Notes under the pieces: model-generated
What the model was told of the DNA's origin: nothing
The model's input: only the letters and a program-made list of their open reading frames with translations
The model's database searches: none
Assembly: GCF_029760895.1 (NCBI RefSeq)
Contig: NZ_CP121679.1
Coordinates: 310,001-374,000 of the forward strand
Length of the DNA stretch: 64,000 nt
Source: Ancylobacter sp. WKF20
Lineage (GTDB): Bacteria; Pseudomonadota; Alphaproteobacteria; Rhizobiales; Xanthobacteraceae
Direction: 5' to 3'
In this document: positions 24,121 through 31,616 of the stretch, piece after piece
How positions within the stretch are numbered: position 1 is the first letter of the stretch
Layout of the letters: every line of letters begins with the position of its first letter
Position numbers and translations under genes: made by a program

Positions 24121-24570
24121 ATGCTGACCAATAAGGGGAAATATGGCCTGAAAGCCATGCTGTTCCTGGCCCGGCAGCCGGAAGGGGCGACCGCGCTCGG
24201 GCAGGACATTGCTGCCGCCAACGGCATTCCAAAGAAGTTCCTCGACGCGATCCTCCTGGAATTGCGCAATGCCGGCATGGTGCGCTCGCGCAAGGGGCCA
24301 GGCGGCGGCTATGCGCTGGCCAAGCCCCTCACCGATATCCGCGTCGGTCACATCATCCGCGTGCTCGACGGCCCGCTGGCGCCGATCAACTGCGCCAGCA
24401 AGAGCGCCTATGTGCCCTGCGCCGATTGCCGGGATGTCGAGGGATGCTCGGTGCGTATCACCATGAGCAAGGTGCGTGATGCCATGTCCGACATTCTGGA
24501 CCGCATGTCGCTGAAGGACATGATCGTCTTCGCTGAATATCCCGACAGCGACTTCATGTACCAGATCTGA
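24121..24570 (+). CDS. Rrf2-family regulator with four cysteines
   Basis: A 149-residue Rrf2/IscR-type winged-helix regulator. The DNA-binding part covers about 1-80 (KGKYGLKAMLFLA, IPKKFLDAILLELRNAGMVRSRKGPGGGY). A cysteine cluster follows: C91, C100, C103 and C109, in a position like that of the Fe-S ligands of IscR and NsrR. It could bind an Fe-S cluster or sense sulfur status like CymR. A GGAGGGACGG ribosome site precedes ATG 24121. Located at the end of the metNIQ-like operon and before ssuD, it is the only regulator gene in the sulfur region, so it is a candidate controller. Confidence 0.85.
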   Translation: MLTNKGKYGLKAMLFLARQPEGATALGQDIAAANGIPKKFLDAILLELRNAGMVRSRKGPGGGYALAKPLTDIRVGHIIRVLDGPLAPINCASKSAYVPCADCRDVEGCSVRITMSKVRDAMSDILDRMSLKDMIVFAEYPDSDFMYQI

Positions 24571-24635
24571 CGATCGCGCTGCCGAACGGTAATCGACCTG
24601 TCCAGGACTGGCGGATATGTCGGCGAGCAGTGCCG

Positions 24636-24669
24636 GAACTATTGTATAAACCTATCCTCAGAGGCGTGC
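24636..24669 (+). promoter_or_regulatory. Possible promoter of ssuD-like gene
   Basis: A short AT-rich element ATTGTATAAACC (24641-24652) precedes the monooxygenase start by about 20 nt. It loosely resembles the TAGTCTATAA boxes of the region. A CTCAGAGG ribosome site follows. Confidence 0.35.
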
Positions 24670-25737
24670 ATGAGCGGCGAGTTCCTGTGGTACATCCCCA
24701 ATGACGTGAAGGCTGGCCACCGCGGCGATGTCGCCGATGCGCGCGCGGGCACTCTCGACAGCCTCACCGAGCAGGCCCAGGCGATCGAGGCGGCCGGATG
24801 GGGCGGCGCGCTGATCGGCACCGGCTGGGGACGGCCCGACACCTTCACCGTGGGCGCTATGCTCGCGGCGCGGACCACCCGCTTCCAGCCGCTGATCGCG
24901 ATCCGACCGGGCTATTGGCAGCCGGCGCAGTTCGCCAGCGCTGCGGCGACCCTCGACCAGCTCTCGGGCGGCCGCACCCGCTTCAATATCGTTTCCGGTC
25001 GCGACAGCCTCGCCGCCTATGGCGACCGTGAGGGCGATGCGACCCAGCGCTATGCCCGCACCCGCGAGTTCATGCGGCTGGTCCGCCGGCTCTGGACCGA
25101 GGAGGACGTCACCTTCACCGGTGAGTACTTCCAGGTGGCCAATTCGACCGTGCAGCCGCGCCTGACGCCGCACGGGTCTCGCCGCCATCCGCGTTTCTAT
25201 TTTGGCGGTGCTTCGGAGGCCGCCGAGCGCGTTGCCGCCACCGAGGCCGATGTTCAGCTCTTCTGGGGCGAGACGCGCGATGGCGTTGCCGAGCGGATCG
25301 AGCATCTGAAGCAACTCGGGCGCAAGCTCGATCGCGATCTGCCGCCGCTGGAATTCGGTCTGCGCATCACCACGCTGGTGCGCGAGACCAGCGCGCAGGC
25401 CTGGGCTGATGCCGAGGCGAAGGTGGCGGAGATGGCGCGCACGGGCGGGGCAGGGTGGCAGGACCACCGCGGACCGGTGGCCGTCGGCCAGCAGCGCCTG
25501 CTCGATCTTCATCAGCGCGGCGATGTGCTCGACGACAATCTCTACACCGCGCCCGGCAAGTTCGGCGGTGGCGGCGCCGGCACGACCTGGCTGGTCGGCT
25601 CGGCCGAGGAGGTCGCGGCCGCGCTGCGCAAATATGCCGATCTCGGCATCACCCAGTTCGTGCTGTCCGACACGCCCTATCTGCGCGAGATCAAGCGGCA
25701 GGGCGAACACTTGCTGCCTCTGCTGCAACGGCCCTAG
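24670..25737 (+). CDS. ssuD: FMNH2-dependent alkanesulfonate monooxygenase (SsuD-like)
   Basis: Luciferase-like monooxygenase of 355 residues that releases sulfite from alkanesulfonates. SsuD-type features: LWYIPNDVKAGHRGDV start region, GWGGALIGTGWGRPDTFT, RPGYWQPAQFASAAATLDQLSGGRTRFNIVSGRDS, and HPRFYFGGASEAAERVAA. The C-terminal part has TTWLVGSAEEVAAALRKYADLGITQFVLSDTPYLREI. The symbol is given by family resemblance; the enzyme may act on a different sulfonate. No flavin reductase gene (ssuE) lies in the window. Confidence 0.8.
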   Translation: MSGEFLWYIPNDVKAGHRGDVADARAGTLDSLTEQAQAIEAAGWGGALIGTGWGRPDTFTVGAMLAARTTRFQPLIAIRPGYWQPAQFASAAATLDQLSGGRTRFNIVSGRDSLAAYGDREGDATQRYARTREFMRLVRRLWTEEDVTFTGEYFQVANSTVQPRLTPHGSRRHPRFYFGGASEAAERVAATEADVQLFWGETRDGVAERIEHLKQLGRKLDRDLPPLEFGLRITTLVRETSAQAWADAEAKVAEMARTGGAGWQDHRGPVAVGQQRLLDLHQRGDVLDDNLYTAPGKFGGGGAGTTWLVGSAEEVAAALRKYADLGITQFVLSDTPYLREIKRQGEHLLPLLQRP

Positions 25738-25790
25738 GCGAGAAGGCGCGCGCAGCTCGCGCACGCTGCCGACGCAACGGCGCGCCGACC

Positions 25791-25862
25791 GAATTGCGTC
25801 ATCTGCGCTCATTCGTGGCGGCCGCCGAGCGCGGAATTCTCCGTTCGCCGTTCGCCCGGTGA
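25791..25862 (+). pseudogene. Remnant of a LysR-type regulator N-terminus
   Basis: The 23 codons read ELRHLRSFVAAAERGILRSPFAR and then stop. The first 14 residues match the classic start of LysR regulators (LRHLRYFVAVAEEGS). No start codon fits and no helix-turn-helix follows, so this looks like the stub of a deleted gene between ssuD and the ABC ATPase. Confidence 0.5.
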
Positions 25863-25873
25863 CCATCGTCCCT

Positions 25874-26845
25874 CTAGGCAGTAACCCGCCCCCCAACCGT
25901 GCCTTTGTCATGCTCCCGGCGCTCTCGGCGCTCCCGCCAGCCCGTGAGCCAGCTGACATCGAGTTCGGGGACGGCGTCGAGCAGGCGCGCGGTCTCGGTG
26001 TCGAAGGGTGGGGCCAGCGCCTCGCGCGTCGGGCCCTGCCGGACGATGCGTCCGCGCGCCATGATCGCGACGGAATGGGCGAGTGCGCGCACGATGGCGA
26101 TGTCGTGGGTGATGAACAACAGCGCGACGCCCGTTTTGGCTTGCAGGCGCGCGAGGAGATCGAGCACGCCCTCAGCGACCAGCGGGTCGAGCGCCGAGGT
26201 CGGCTCGTCGCAGACGATGACATCCGGTTCGGCGGCGAGGGCGCGGGCGATGCACACACGCTGCTTCTGCCCGCCGGAGAGCGAGGCGGGGTAGCGCTCC
26301 AGTAGCGCCGGATCAAGCTCGACCGCCTCCAGCAATTCCTCGATGCGCCGCTTCTGCGCCGGGCCACCGCGCACGCGGTCATAGAGGGAGAGGGGCCGGG
26401 CAAGCACCGTCCCGACCGTCTGGCGGGGATTGAGCACCGCGTCCGGGATCTGCTGCACGATCTGCAGGCGGCGCAGCTGCTCGCGGCTGCGCCGGGCCAG
26501 CGCCAGCGGCAGCGGCGCGCCGAGCAGGGTCACCGTGCCGTCGGCATCGGGATGCAGACCGGTGATGACGCGGCCAAGCGTTGTCTTGCCGGAACCGGAT
26601 TCGCCCACCAGCGCCAGCGTCTCGCCGGCGGAGAGCGATAGGTTGATCCCTTCGAGCACCCGCGCGCCCCGGCCATAGGCCATGCCTACACCCTCGGCCG
26701 TGAGCACGGGCGTGCGGGCCGTTGCCGCCCCGCGCGGCGGGCGGGCGCGCCCGGCGGTCACCAGCCGCCGCGTGTAATCCTCGCCTGGGCGGCTGAGAAT
26801 GTCGCTCGTAGCTCCGTGCTCCACCGCCCGCCCGTGCCTCAGCAC
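25874..26845 (-). CDS. Peptide-type ABC ATPase, probably the C-terminal half of a truncated DppD-DppF fusion
   Basis: A 323-residue ATPase of the oligopeptide/glutathione type (DppF/GsiA-like). Residues 50-290 hold a complete nucleotide-binding domain: GESGSGKTT, the LSGGQKQRVCIARALA signature, VIVCDEPTSALD and FITHDIAIVRALAHS. The first 30 residues (LRHGRAVEHGATSDILSRPGEDYTRRL) are not an N-terminus but the tail of a first ATPase domain. Upstream in frame, HLPVVAQIADEILV is still recognisable, then similarity stops at a noisy Arg-rich sequence and a stop near 26999. So the 5' half was lost. No permease or binding protein genes remain nearby; function is doubtful. Confidence 0.7.
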   Translation of the reverse strand: MLRHGRAVEHGATSDILSRPGEDYTRRLVTAGRARPPRGAATARTPVLTAEGVGMAYGRGARVLEGINLSLSAGETLALVGESGSGKTTLGRVITGLHPDADGTVTLLGAPLPLALARRSREQLRRLQIVQQIPDAVLNPRQTVGTVLARPLSLYDRVRGGPAQKRRIEELLEAVELDPALLERYPASLSGGQKQRVCIARALAAEPDVIVCDEPTSALDPLVAEGVLDLLARLQAKTGVALLFITHDIAIVRALAHSVAIMARGRIVRQGPTREALAPPFDTETARLLDAVPELDVSWLTGWRERRERREHDKGTVGGRVTA

Positions 26846-27180
26846 GAGGATCTCGTCGGCGATCTGCGCGACGACCGGCAGATGCGCGCGGCTGCGGTCT
26901 CGAGCGCGCGACCTGCGCGTGACGGCGGGTTCCTGGCGATCGATGCGGCGCCCCTGTCGAGTGCCCCTTCCTCGCCATCCTTGCGGTGCAGGAATGTCTC
27001 ATGGGCTGACCGCTCTGCTCGCTGAAATGGGCCTCTTCAGCCGGCGGTTTTTAGTTTAGTGAGGGGGCCAATTCGCGTGCGTTCCGCGCACGGCCGCGTG
27101 TCGAAAGGTCGGAGATCAGGGCGTAGCGCCGCCGGCCGTTCGGGCGCATGATGTGCCCATAGACTTGAAACTACGAAATA
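26846..27180. other. Junction left by gene loss, with dusA promoter region
   Basis: The first 40 bases continue the truncated ATPase frame (coding HLPVVAQIADE). Beyond that no gene is recognised. A TTTTTAGTTTAGT stretch ends at 27060, resembling the promoter islands of the sulfur units. The last 30 bases before dusA are AT-rich (TTGAAACTACGAAATA). Confidence 0.5.
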
Positions 27181-28194
27181 ATGCTGCAGACACAATCACA
27201 TCGCTTCTCCGTTGCCCCTATGATGGACTGGACCGACCGGCATTGCCGGGCGTTCCATCGGGTGCTGTCGCGCCGGGCGCGGCTCTATACGGAGATGGTG
27301 ACGGCCAATGCCGTCATCTTCGGCGACCGGGAGCGGCTGCTGGGTTTCTCGGCGCAGGAGCATCCGGTTACCGTGCAACTCGGCGGCTCCGACCCCGAGG
27401 CGCTCGCCAAGGCGGCGGTGATCTGTGCGGCGTGGGGCTATGACGAGATCAACCTGAATGTCGGCTGTCCCTCGGACCGGGTCCAAGGCGGCAATTTCGG
27501 CGCGTGCCTGATGCGCGACCCCGCTCTGGTCGCCGCCTGCATCGCGGCGATGAAGGCGGCGGTCGCCATCCCCGTCACGGTGAAATGCCGCATCGGCGTG
27601 GATGAGCAAGACCCCGAGCCGGCGCTCGACGCGCTCGCCGACGCGGTGCTCGCCGCAGGCGCGGATTCGCTGATCGTCCATGCCCGCAAGGCCTGGCTGC
27701 AGGGCCTGTCGCCGAAGGAAAATCGCGACATTCCCCCGCTGGATTATGATCGCGTCTACCGGCTCAAACAGCGCCTGCCGCATGTGCCGGTGAGCATCAA
27801 TGGCGGAATTGTCACGATTGACCAAGTACTTGGCCATATCGCCCATGTCGATGGCGTGATGCTCGGCCGCGCCGCCTACCAGAACCCGGATCTGCTTCTG
27901 GAGGTCGATCCGGCGCTGTTCGGCGAGGCCGCGCCGCACGCGGATGGCTTCGCGGCGGTGGAGGCGTTCGAGCCCTATGTCGCCGCCCATATCGAGGCGG
28001 GCGGTCGCCTGCATGATGTTACCCGCCACATGCTCGGCCTGTTCACCGGGCGGCCGGGCGCGCGGGCCTATCGCCGGCATCTGGCGACCGAGGGCGTGAA
28101 GCCCGAGGCGGGACTGCCGGTGCTGCGCGCGGCGCTGGACGAGGTGCGCCGGGCCGAGGCGCGGCGTGACGCCCGCACGGCGCTGGTGGCCTGA
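27181..28194 (+). CDS. dusA: tRNA-dihydrouridine synthase A
   Basis: FMN enzyme that reduces uridine 20/20a in the tRNA D-loop. The 337-residue length and motifs match DusA: SVAPMMDWTDRHCRAFHR, LYTEMVTANAV, VQLGGSDP, the catalytic-cysteine motif NVGCPSDRVQGGNFGACLM, VKCRIGVD, and HARKAWLQGLSPKENRDIPPL. It overlaps the TauE gene by 1 nt (TGATG), so both are co-expressed. This is a housekeeping gene next to a sulfur region, not a sulfur gene itself. Confidence 0.93.
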   Translation: MLQTQSHRFSVAPMMDWTDRHCRAFHRVLSRRARLYTEMVTANAVIFGDRERLLGFSAQEHPVTVQLGGSDPEALAKAAVICAAWGYDEINLNVGCPSDRVQGGNFGACLMRDPALVAACIAAMKAAVAIPVTVKCRIGVDEQDPEPALDALADAVLAAGADSLIVHARKAWLQGLSPKENRDIPPLDYDRVYRLKQRLPHVPVSINGGIVTIDQVLGHIAHVDGVMLGRAAYQNPDLLLEVDPALFGEAAPHADGFAAVEAFEPYVAAHIEAGGRLHDVTRHMLGLFTGRPGARAYRRHLATEGVKPEAGLPVLRAALDEVRRAEARRDARTALVA

Positions 28195-29030
28195 TGCTCG
28201 CGTCCATTCCGGTCGATCATCTGATGTGGCTCGCCGGCGCGTTGCTGGTGGCGGGCTTTGCGACGGGCATCCTTGCCGGCCTGTTCGGCATTGGCGGCGG
28301 TGCGATCATCGTCCCCGTGCTGTACGAAGTCTTTGGCGCCGTTGGCGTTTCCGATTCCGAGCGGATGCATCTGTCGGTCGGAACCGCGCTCGCCATCATC
28401 GTGCCGACGGCGCTGCGCTCCTATTTCGCCCACCGCGCCCGCACCAAGATCGACAATTCGGTGCTGAAGATCTGGGCCGCGCCGCTGGTCGTCGGCGTCA
28501 TCGCCGGCACGGCGCTGGCGGCGGTGTCGAACGACGTCGTGCTGAAGATCGCCTTCGTCGCCTTCGCGGTGCTGATGTCCGGTAAGCTCTTGTTCGGGCG
28601 GGAGAGTTGGGTGATTGCGGACAGGCTGCCGGGACGGCTCGCCATGTCCGCCTATGCCTTCGGCATCGGCCTCGCCTCGCCACTGATCGGCATCAGCGGC
28701 GGCGGTATCGCGACGGTGGTGCTGACGCTCTACCGTGTGCCGATCCACACGGCGATTGCCACCTCGGCCGGGCTCGGCGCGCTGATCGCGGTGCCCGGCA
28801 CGATCGGCTATGTCATCAGCGGAATACCGCACCTGCCGAACCTGCCGCCGCTCTCCATCGGCTATGTCTCGCTGCCAGGCCTCGTGCTGGTCGGCGGGGT
28901 GGCGACGCTGGCGGCGCCGCTCGGCGCGCGCCTCGCCCACGCCTTCACCAAGCGCCAGCTCGAGGTTGGCTTCGGGCTTTATTTGCTGCTCGTCGGCCTG
29001 CGCTTCGTCATCGCGCTTGCCGGCTTCTGA
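28194..29030 (+). CDS. TauE/SafE-family sulfite exporter
   Basis: Integral membrane protein of 278 residues with about eight hydrophobic segments, in the TSUP family. Typical motifs: AGLFGIGGGAIIVPVLYEVFG near the start and the repeated SPLIGISGGGIATVVLTLYRVPIHTAIATSAG in the second half. Such proteins export sulfite or sulfoacetate anions. Removal of sulfite fits the sulfonate monooxygenases upstream. The start ATG overlaps the dusA stop. Confidence 0.85.
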   Translation: MLASIPVDHLMWLAGALLVAGFATGILAGLFGIGGGAIIVPVLYEVFGAVGVSDSERMHLSVGTALAIIVPTALRSYFAHRARTKIDNSVLKIWAAPLVVGVIAGTALAAVSNDVVLKIAFVAFAVLMSGKLLFGRESWVIADRLPGRLAMSAYAFGIGLASPLIGISGGGIATVVLTLYRVPIHTAIATSAGLGALIAVPGTIGYVISGIPHLPNLPPLSIGYVSLPGLVLVGGVATLAAPLGARLAHAFTKRQLEVGFGLYLLLVGLRFVIALAGF

Positions 29031-29053
29031 CGGGCGAGCGGAAAAAAACGTAG

Positions 29054-29779
29054 CTATTGCGCGATCTTGGCGCGCATCACCAGCTTCTCGCCGCGGATCT
29101 CGAAGCTGGCGAGGCGCGAGAGGAAGCTCATGCCGAGCAGGCTGTGCTTCAGCGTGCCGGGGCTGGCGATGAGGGCGGGGACGTCGCGTTCGGCGATGGA
29201 GCCGGCGATCTCTACCCGGTCGAGCACCACAGCGGCGGCGCGGCCGCGGCCGTTGGCGGTGTCGATGGGGATGTCGTAGCGGATGAACTCGATGGGCAGG
29301 CCGGCGGCGACGGCATCCTCGGGCGTCAGCACCACGCTGGAGGCGCCGGTATCCACCAGCATAGGTATTTTTGTACCGTTGATCTCGACGCGCACATTGA
29401 AGTCGCCATCGCGGGCGCGGGCGACCTCGACCGACGGCCCGCCATCATGGGCGAGCGGCACGGCATAGCCCGGCGCCAGCTCCGCCAGCACGCGATAGGC
29501 CACCGCGTGCAGCTCGAAACGGTAGGTATAGCCGACGCCGAGCACGCAGAAGATGACCAGCCAGAGCGCCGCCGCGCGCAGCGCCTCGCCCAGCCGGCCG
29601 GAAAAAGTGGCCAGTAGGCTGGCGGCGATGATCAGCGCGAAAGCCGTGTAACCCACGGCATAAGCAAGCGAATCCACATCGAGCCCGGCCACCGGGCCGT
29701 GCTGGGAGGCCCACACCATCAGCCCGACGCCGGCGGCGAGGCCGATGAGGATGATCCACATCAGGCGGTCATGGTTCAT
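29054..29779 (-). CDS. Retropepsin-like aspartic protease, TIGR02281 family
   Basis: A 241-residue membrane-anchored clan AA protease. Three or four hydrophobic segments occupy about 1-85. The soluble domain contains the catalytic motif IPMLVDTGASSVVLTPEDA, with the single Asp of retropepsin-like enzymes that work as dimers. The family is widespread in Hyphomicrobiales with poorly known substrates. It overlaps the DUF1289 gene by 4 nt, and bluB-cobS lie further upstream on the same strand. Confidence 0.83.
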   Translation of the reverse strand: MNHDRLMWIILIGLAAGVGLMVWASQHGPVAGLDVDSLAYAVGYTAFALIIAASLLATFSGRLGEALRAAALWLVIFCVLGVGYTYRFELHAVAYRVLAELAPGYAVPLAHDGGPSVEVARARDGDFNVRVEINGTKIPMLVDTGASSVVLTPEDAVAAGLPIEFIRYDIPIDTANGRGRAAAVVLDRVEIAGSIAERDVPALIASPGTLKHSLLGMSFLSRLASFEIRGEKLVMRAKIAQ

Positions 29780-29946
29780 TGTCCCGCCTCCCGGTTGAGG
29801 CGGGCCATGACGGCGCGGCGCTCGGCTTCGCTCATCGTGCTCCAGGCGCCAATCTCATCGAGCGTGCGGCCGCAGCCGGTACAATGTTGCCGGCTGGCGT
29901 CGAGCGTGCAGATCGAGACGCAGGGTGTCGAGACGGGTGCGGGCAT
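29776..29946 (-). CDS. DUF1289 family small protein
   Basis: A 56-residue protein starting at ATG 29946. The core reads TPCVSICTLDASRQHCTGCGRTLDEIGAWSTMSEAERRAVMARL, matching DUF1289, with four cysteines in two CxxxC/CxxC pairs that probably bind a metal. Function unknown. Sandwiched between cobS and the protease, with coupling overlap to the latter. Confidence 0.85.
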   Translation of the reverse strand: MPAPVSTPCVSICTLDASRQHCTGCGRTLDEIGAWSTMSEAERRAVMARLNREAGQ

Positions 29947-29960
29947 CGGATTCGGAGCGC

Positions 29961-30779
29961 TCAAGGATGCCGCGCGAAGATAAGCAGACCCAGCAGGAAG
30001 GCAATCTCGACCAGAAGGGCCGCCGCACCGGCGACATCGCCCGTTTGACCGCCGAATTGGGCGCGGGCAAGGCGGGCGAGGGCTGAAAAGCCAAGAAAAC
30101 CAAGGACAAGGCCGCCGGCCAGGGCGCCCGCGCCAAAGCCGGGGATAACCGTGAGCGCGGCGATCACGAGCGCGAGGCCGCCCGCTTTCCACCGCGCCGG
30201 AGCCGACGGGCGCCCCGCGCCATGGCCGAGACCCTCCGGCCGGGCCGGGGGGAGGGCGGCGAGCATGAGCACCGGGGCGAGGCGCCCCACCGCGCCGGCC
30301 GCCAGCAGCGCCGCCGCGGTCGCGAGAATATCAATGTCCATAAGGGCTTGCAGCGTGACGACGCGCAGCGTCACGGCGAGGATCAGCGCCAGCACGCCGA
30401 AGCTGCCGAGCCGGCTGTCGCGCATGATTTCCAGCCGGCGCGCTACGGTCATACCGCCGAGCCCGTCGGCGACATCGGCCAGCCCGTCCTCATGCAGCCC
30501 GCCGGCGACGATGACGAGCACCATGACGGTGAGCGTCGCGACGACCAGTGAGGGCAGGCCGATGAGTGCAAAAGTCAGTGCAGTGAGAGCGCCAGTCAGG
30601 CCGATGAGTGCACCGGCCAGCGGGAAGGCCGGGGCCAGCCGGTCGAGGTCGGGCGGGCCGTCCTGTGCCGGCTCGAAGGGCAGGCGCGGCACCGGCAGGC
30701 GGGAGAGGAAGCGCAGCGCCGCCGGCAGGGCGCGCAGCACCTCCCCGGTCGCTTCCGAGGCAGCCTTCAGGCGGGACAT
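29961..30779 (-). CDS. cobS: Adenosylcobinamide-GDP ribazoletransferase (cobalamin synthase)
   Basis: Integral membrane enzyme that joins adenosylcobinamide-GDP and alpha-ribazole to complete B12. From ATG 30779 it has 272 residues with multiple hydrophobic segments. The metal-binding motif GLHEDGLADVADGLGG and the following RRLEIMRDSRLGSFGVLAL are diagnostic. It sits between bluB upstream and DUF1289 downstream on the same strand, with cobT divergent beyond bluB. Confidence 0.93.
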   Translation of the reverse strand: MSRLKAASEATGEVLRALPAALRFLSRLPVPRLPFEPAQDGPPDLDRLAPAFPLAGALIGLTGALTALTFALIGLPSLVVATLTVMVLVIVAGGLHEDGLADVADGLGGMTVARRLEIMRDSRLGSFGVLALILAVTLRVVTLQALMDIDILATAAALLAAGAVGRLAPVLMLAALPPARPEGLGHGAGRPSAPARWKAGGLALVIAALTVIPGFGAGALAGGLVLGFLGFSALARLARAQFGGQTGDVAGAAALLVEIAFLLGLLIFARHP

Positions 30780-30790
30780 GGCGGCTCCGC

Positions 30791-31471
30791 TCAACGCGCG
30801 ACCATGAGATCGGCTGGGGGACGGCGACGCTCCCAGCCGGCGCGCTCCAGTTCGGGCGTGTCGGCGGGGGCGGCGGGATAGCCTATGCACAGATAGGCGA
30901 CGAGATGCCAGTGGGCCGGCACCTCCAGCGCCGCCGTCACCTCGGCGGGATCGAGGATCGACACCCAGCCGACGCCGATTCCCTCGGCCGCCGCCGCCAG
31001 CCACAGCGTGTGAATGGCCATGACGGCTGAATAGGCGACGGTCTCCGGCATGGTGGCGCGGCCGAGGCCGTGGCCGGTCGCGGGATCGGGCTCGACGAAG
31101 ACGGCGAGATGCTCCGGCGCCTCGTCGAGCCCCGCGAGCTTCAGCGTCGCATAGAGCGCGGCGCGCTCCCCCTCCTGCGCGGCCAGCGCCTGCGCGTTGC
31201 AGCGGGTGAAGGAGGCGCGCACCGCCGCGCGGCGGGCGGCATCATCCACCCGCACGAAGCGCCAGGGCTGGCAGAGGCCGACGCTCGGGGCCGTGCAGGC
31301 CTGGGCGACCAGCGCCTCTAGCCGGCCCGCCGGCAGGGGTTGGGTGAGAAAATGGCGCACATCCCGCCGCCAGGCGAACAGATCGTCCAGCCCGGCGCGG
31401 AAGGCCGCGTCGAAGGCGGGCGGGCCGCCGGCCGGGGGCGGCGGGGGGAGGGTTTCACCTATGAGCGCCAT
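30791..31471 (-). CDS. bluB: 5,6-dimethylbenzimidazole synthase
   Basis: Nitroreductase-fold enzyme that cleaves FMNH2 with oxygen to form the lower ligand of B12. The 226 residues contain FAWRRDVRHFLTQPLP, APSVGLCQPWRFVRV, the GWVSILDP block and the LVAYLCIGYP end typical for BluB. It is 11 nt ahead of cobS. Together with cobS and cobT it makes the lower-ligand branch of cobalamin synthesis. Confidence 0.9.
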   Translation of the reverse strand: MALIGETLPPPPPAGGPPAFDAAFRAGLDDLFAWRRDVRHFLTQPLPAGRLEALVAQACTAPSVGLCQPWRFVRVDDAARRAAVRASFTRCNAQALAAQEGERAALYATLKLAGLDEAPEHLAVFVEPDPATGHGLGRATMPETVAYSAVMAIHTLWLAAAAEGIGVGWVSILDPAEVTAALEVPAHWHLVAYLCIGYPAAPADTPELERAGWERRRPPADLMVAR

Positions 31472-31616
31472 GGGAAGCCGGGGGTCCGTCCTCAGGTCAC
31501 GGTTTTGCGCTGCGCCGGATGTGGGGGTTGCGCGTACATGAGGCAGGGTCTACCCCGCCGCCGCGCGCGATGCGACAACCATCCCGTCCGTCGCGGCTTT
31601 CATGCACGAGGCTTTC

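Noticed and set aside
31472..31616. Possible cobalamin riboswitch between bluB and cobT
   Set aside because: The gap is only about 145 nt and I found no B12-box-like core; there is no support for a riboswitch.
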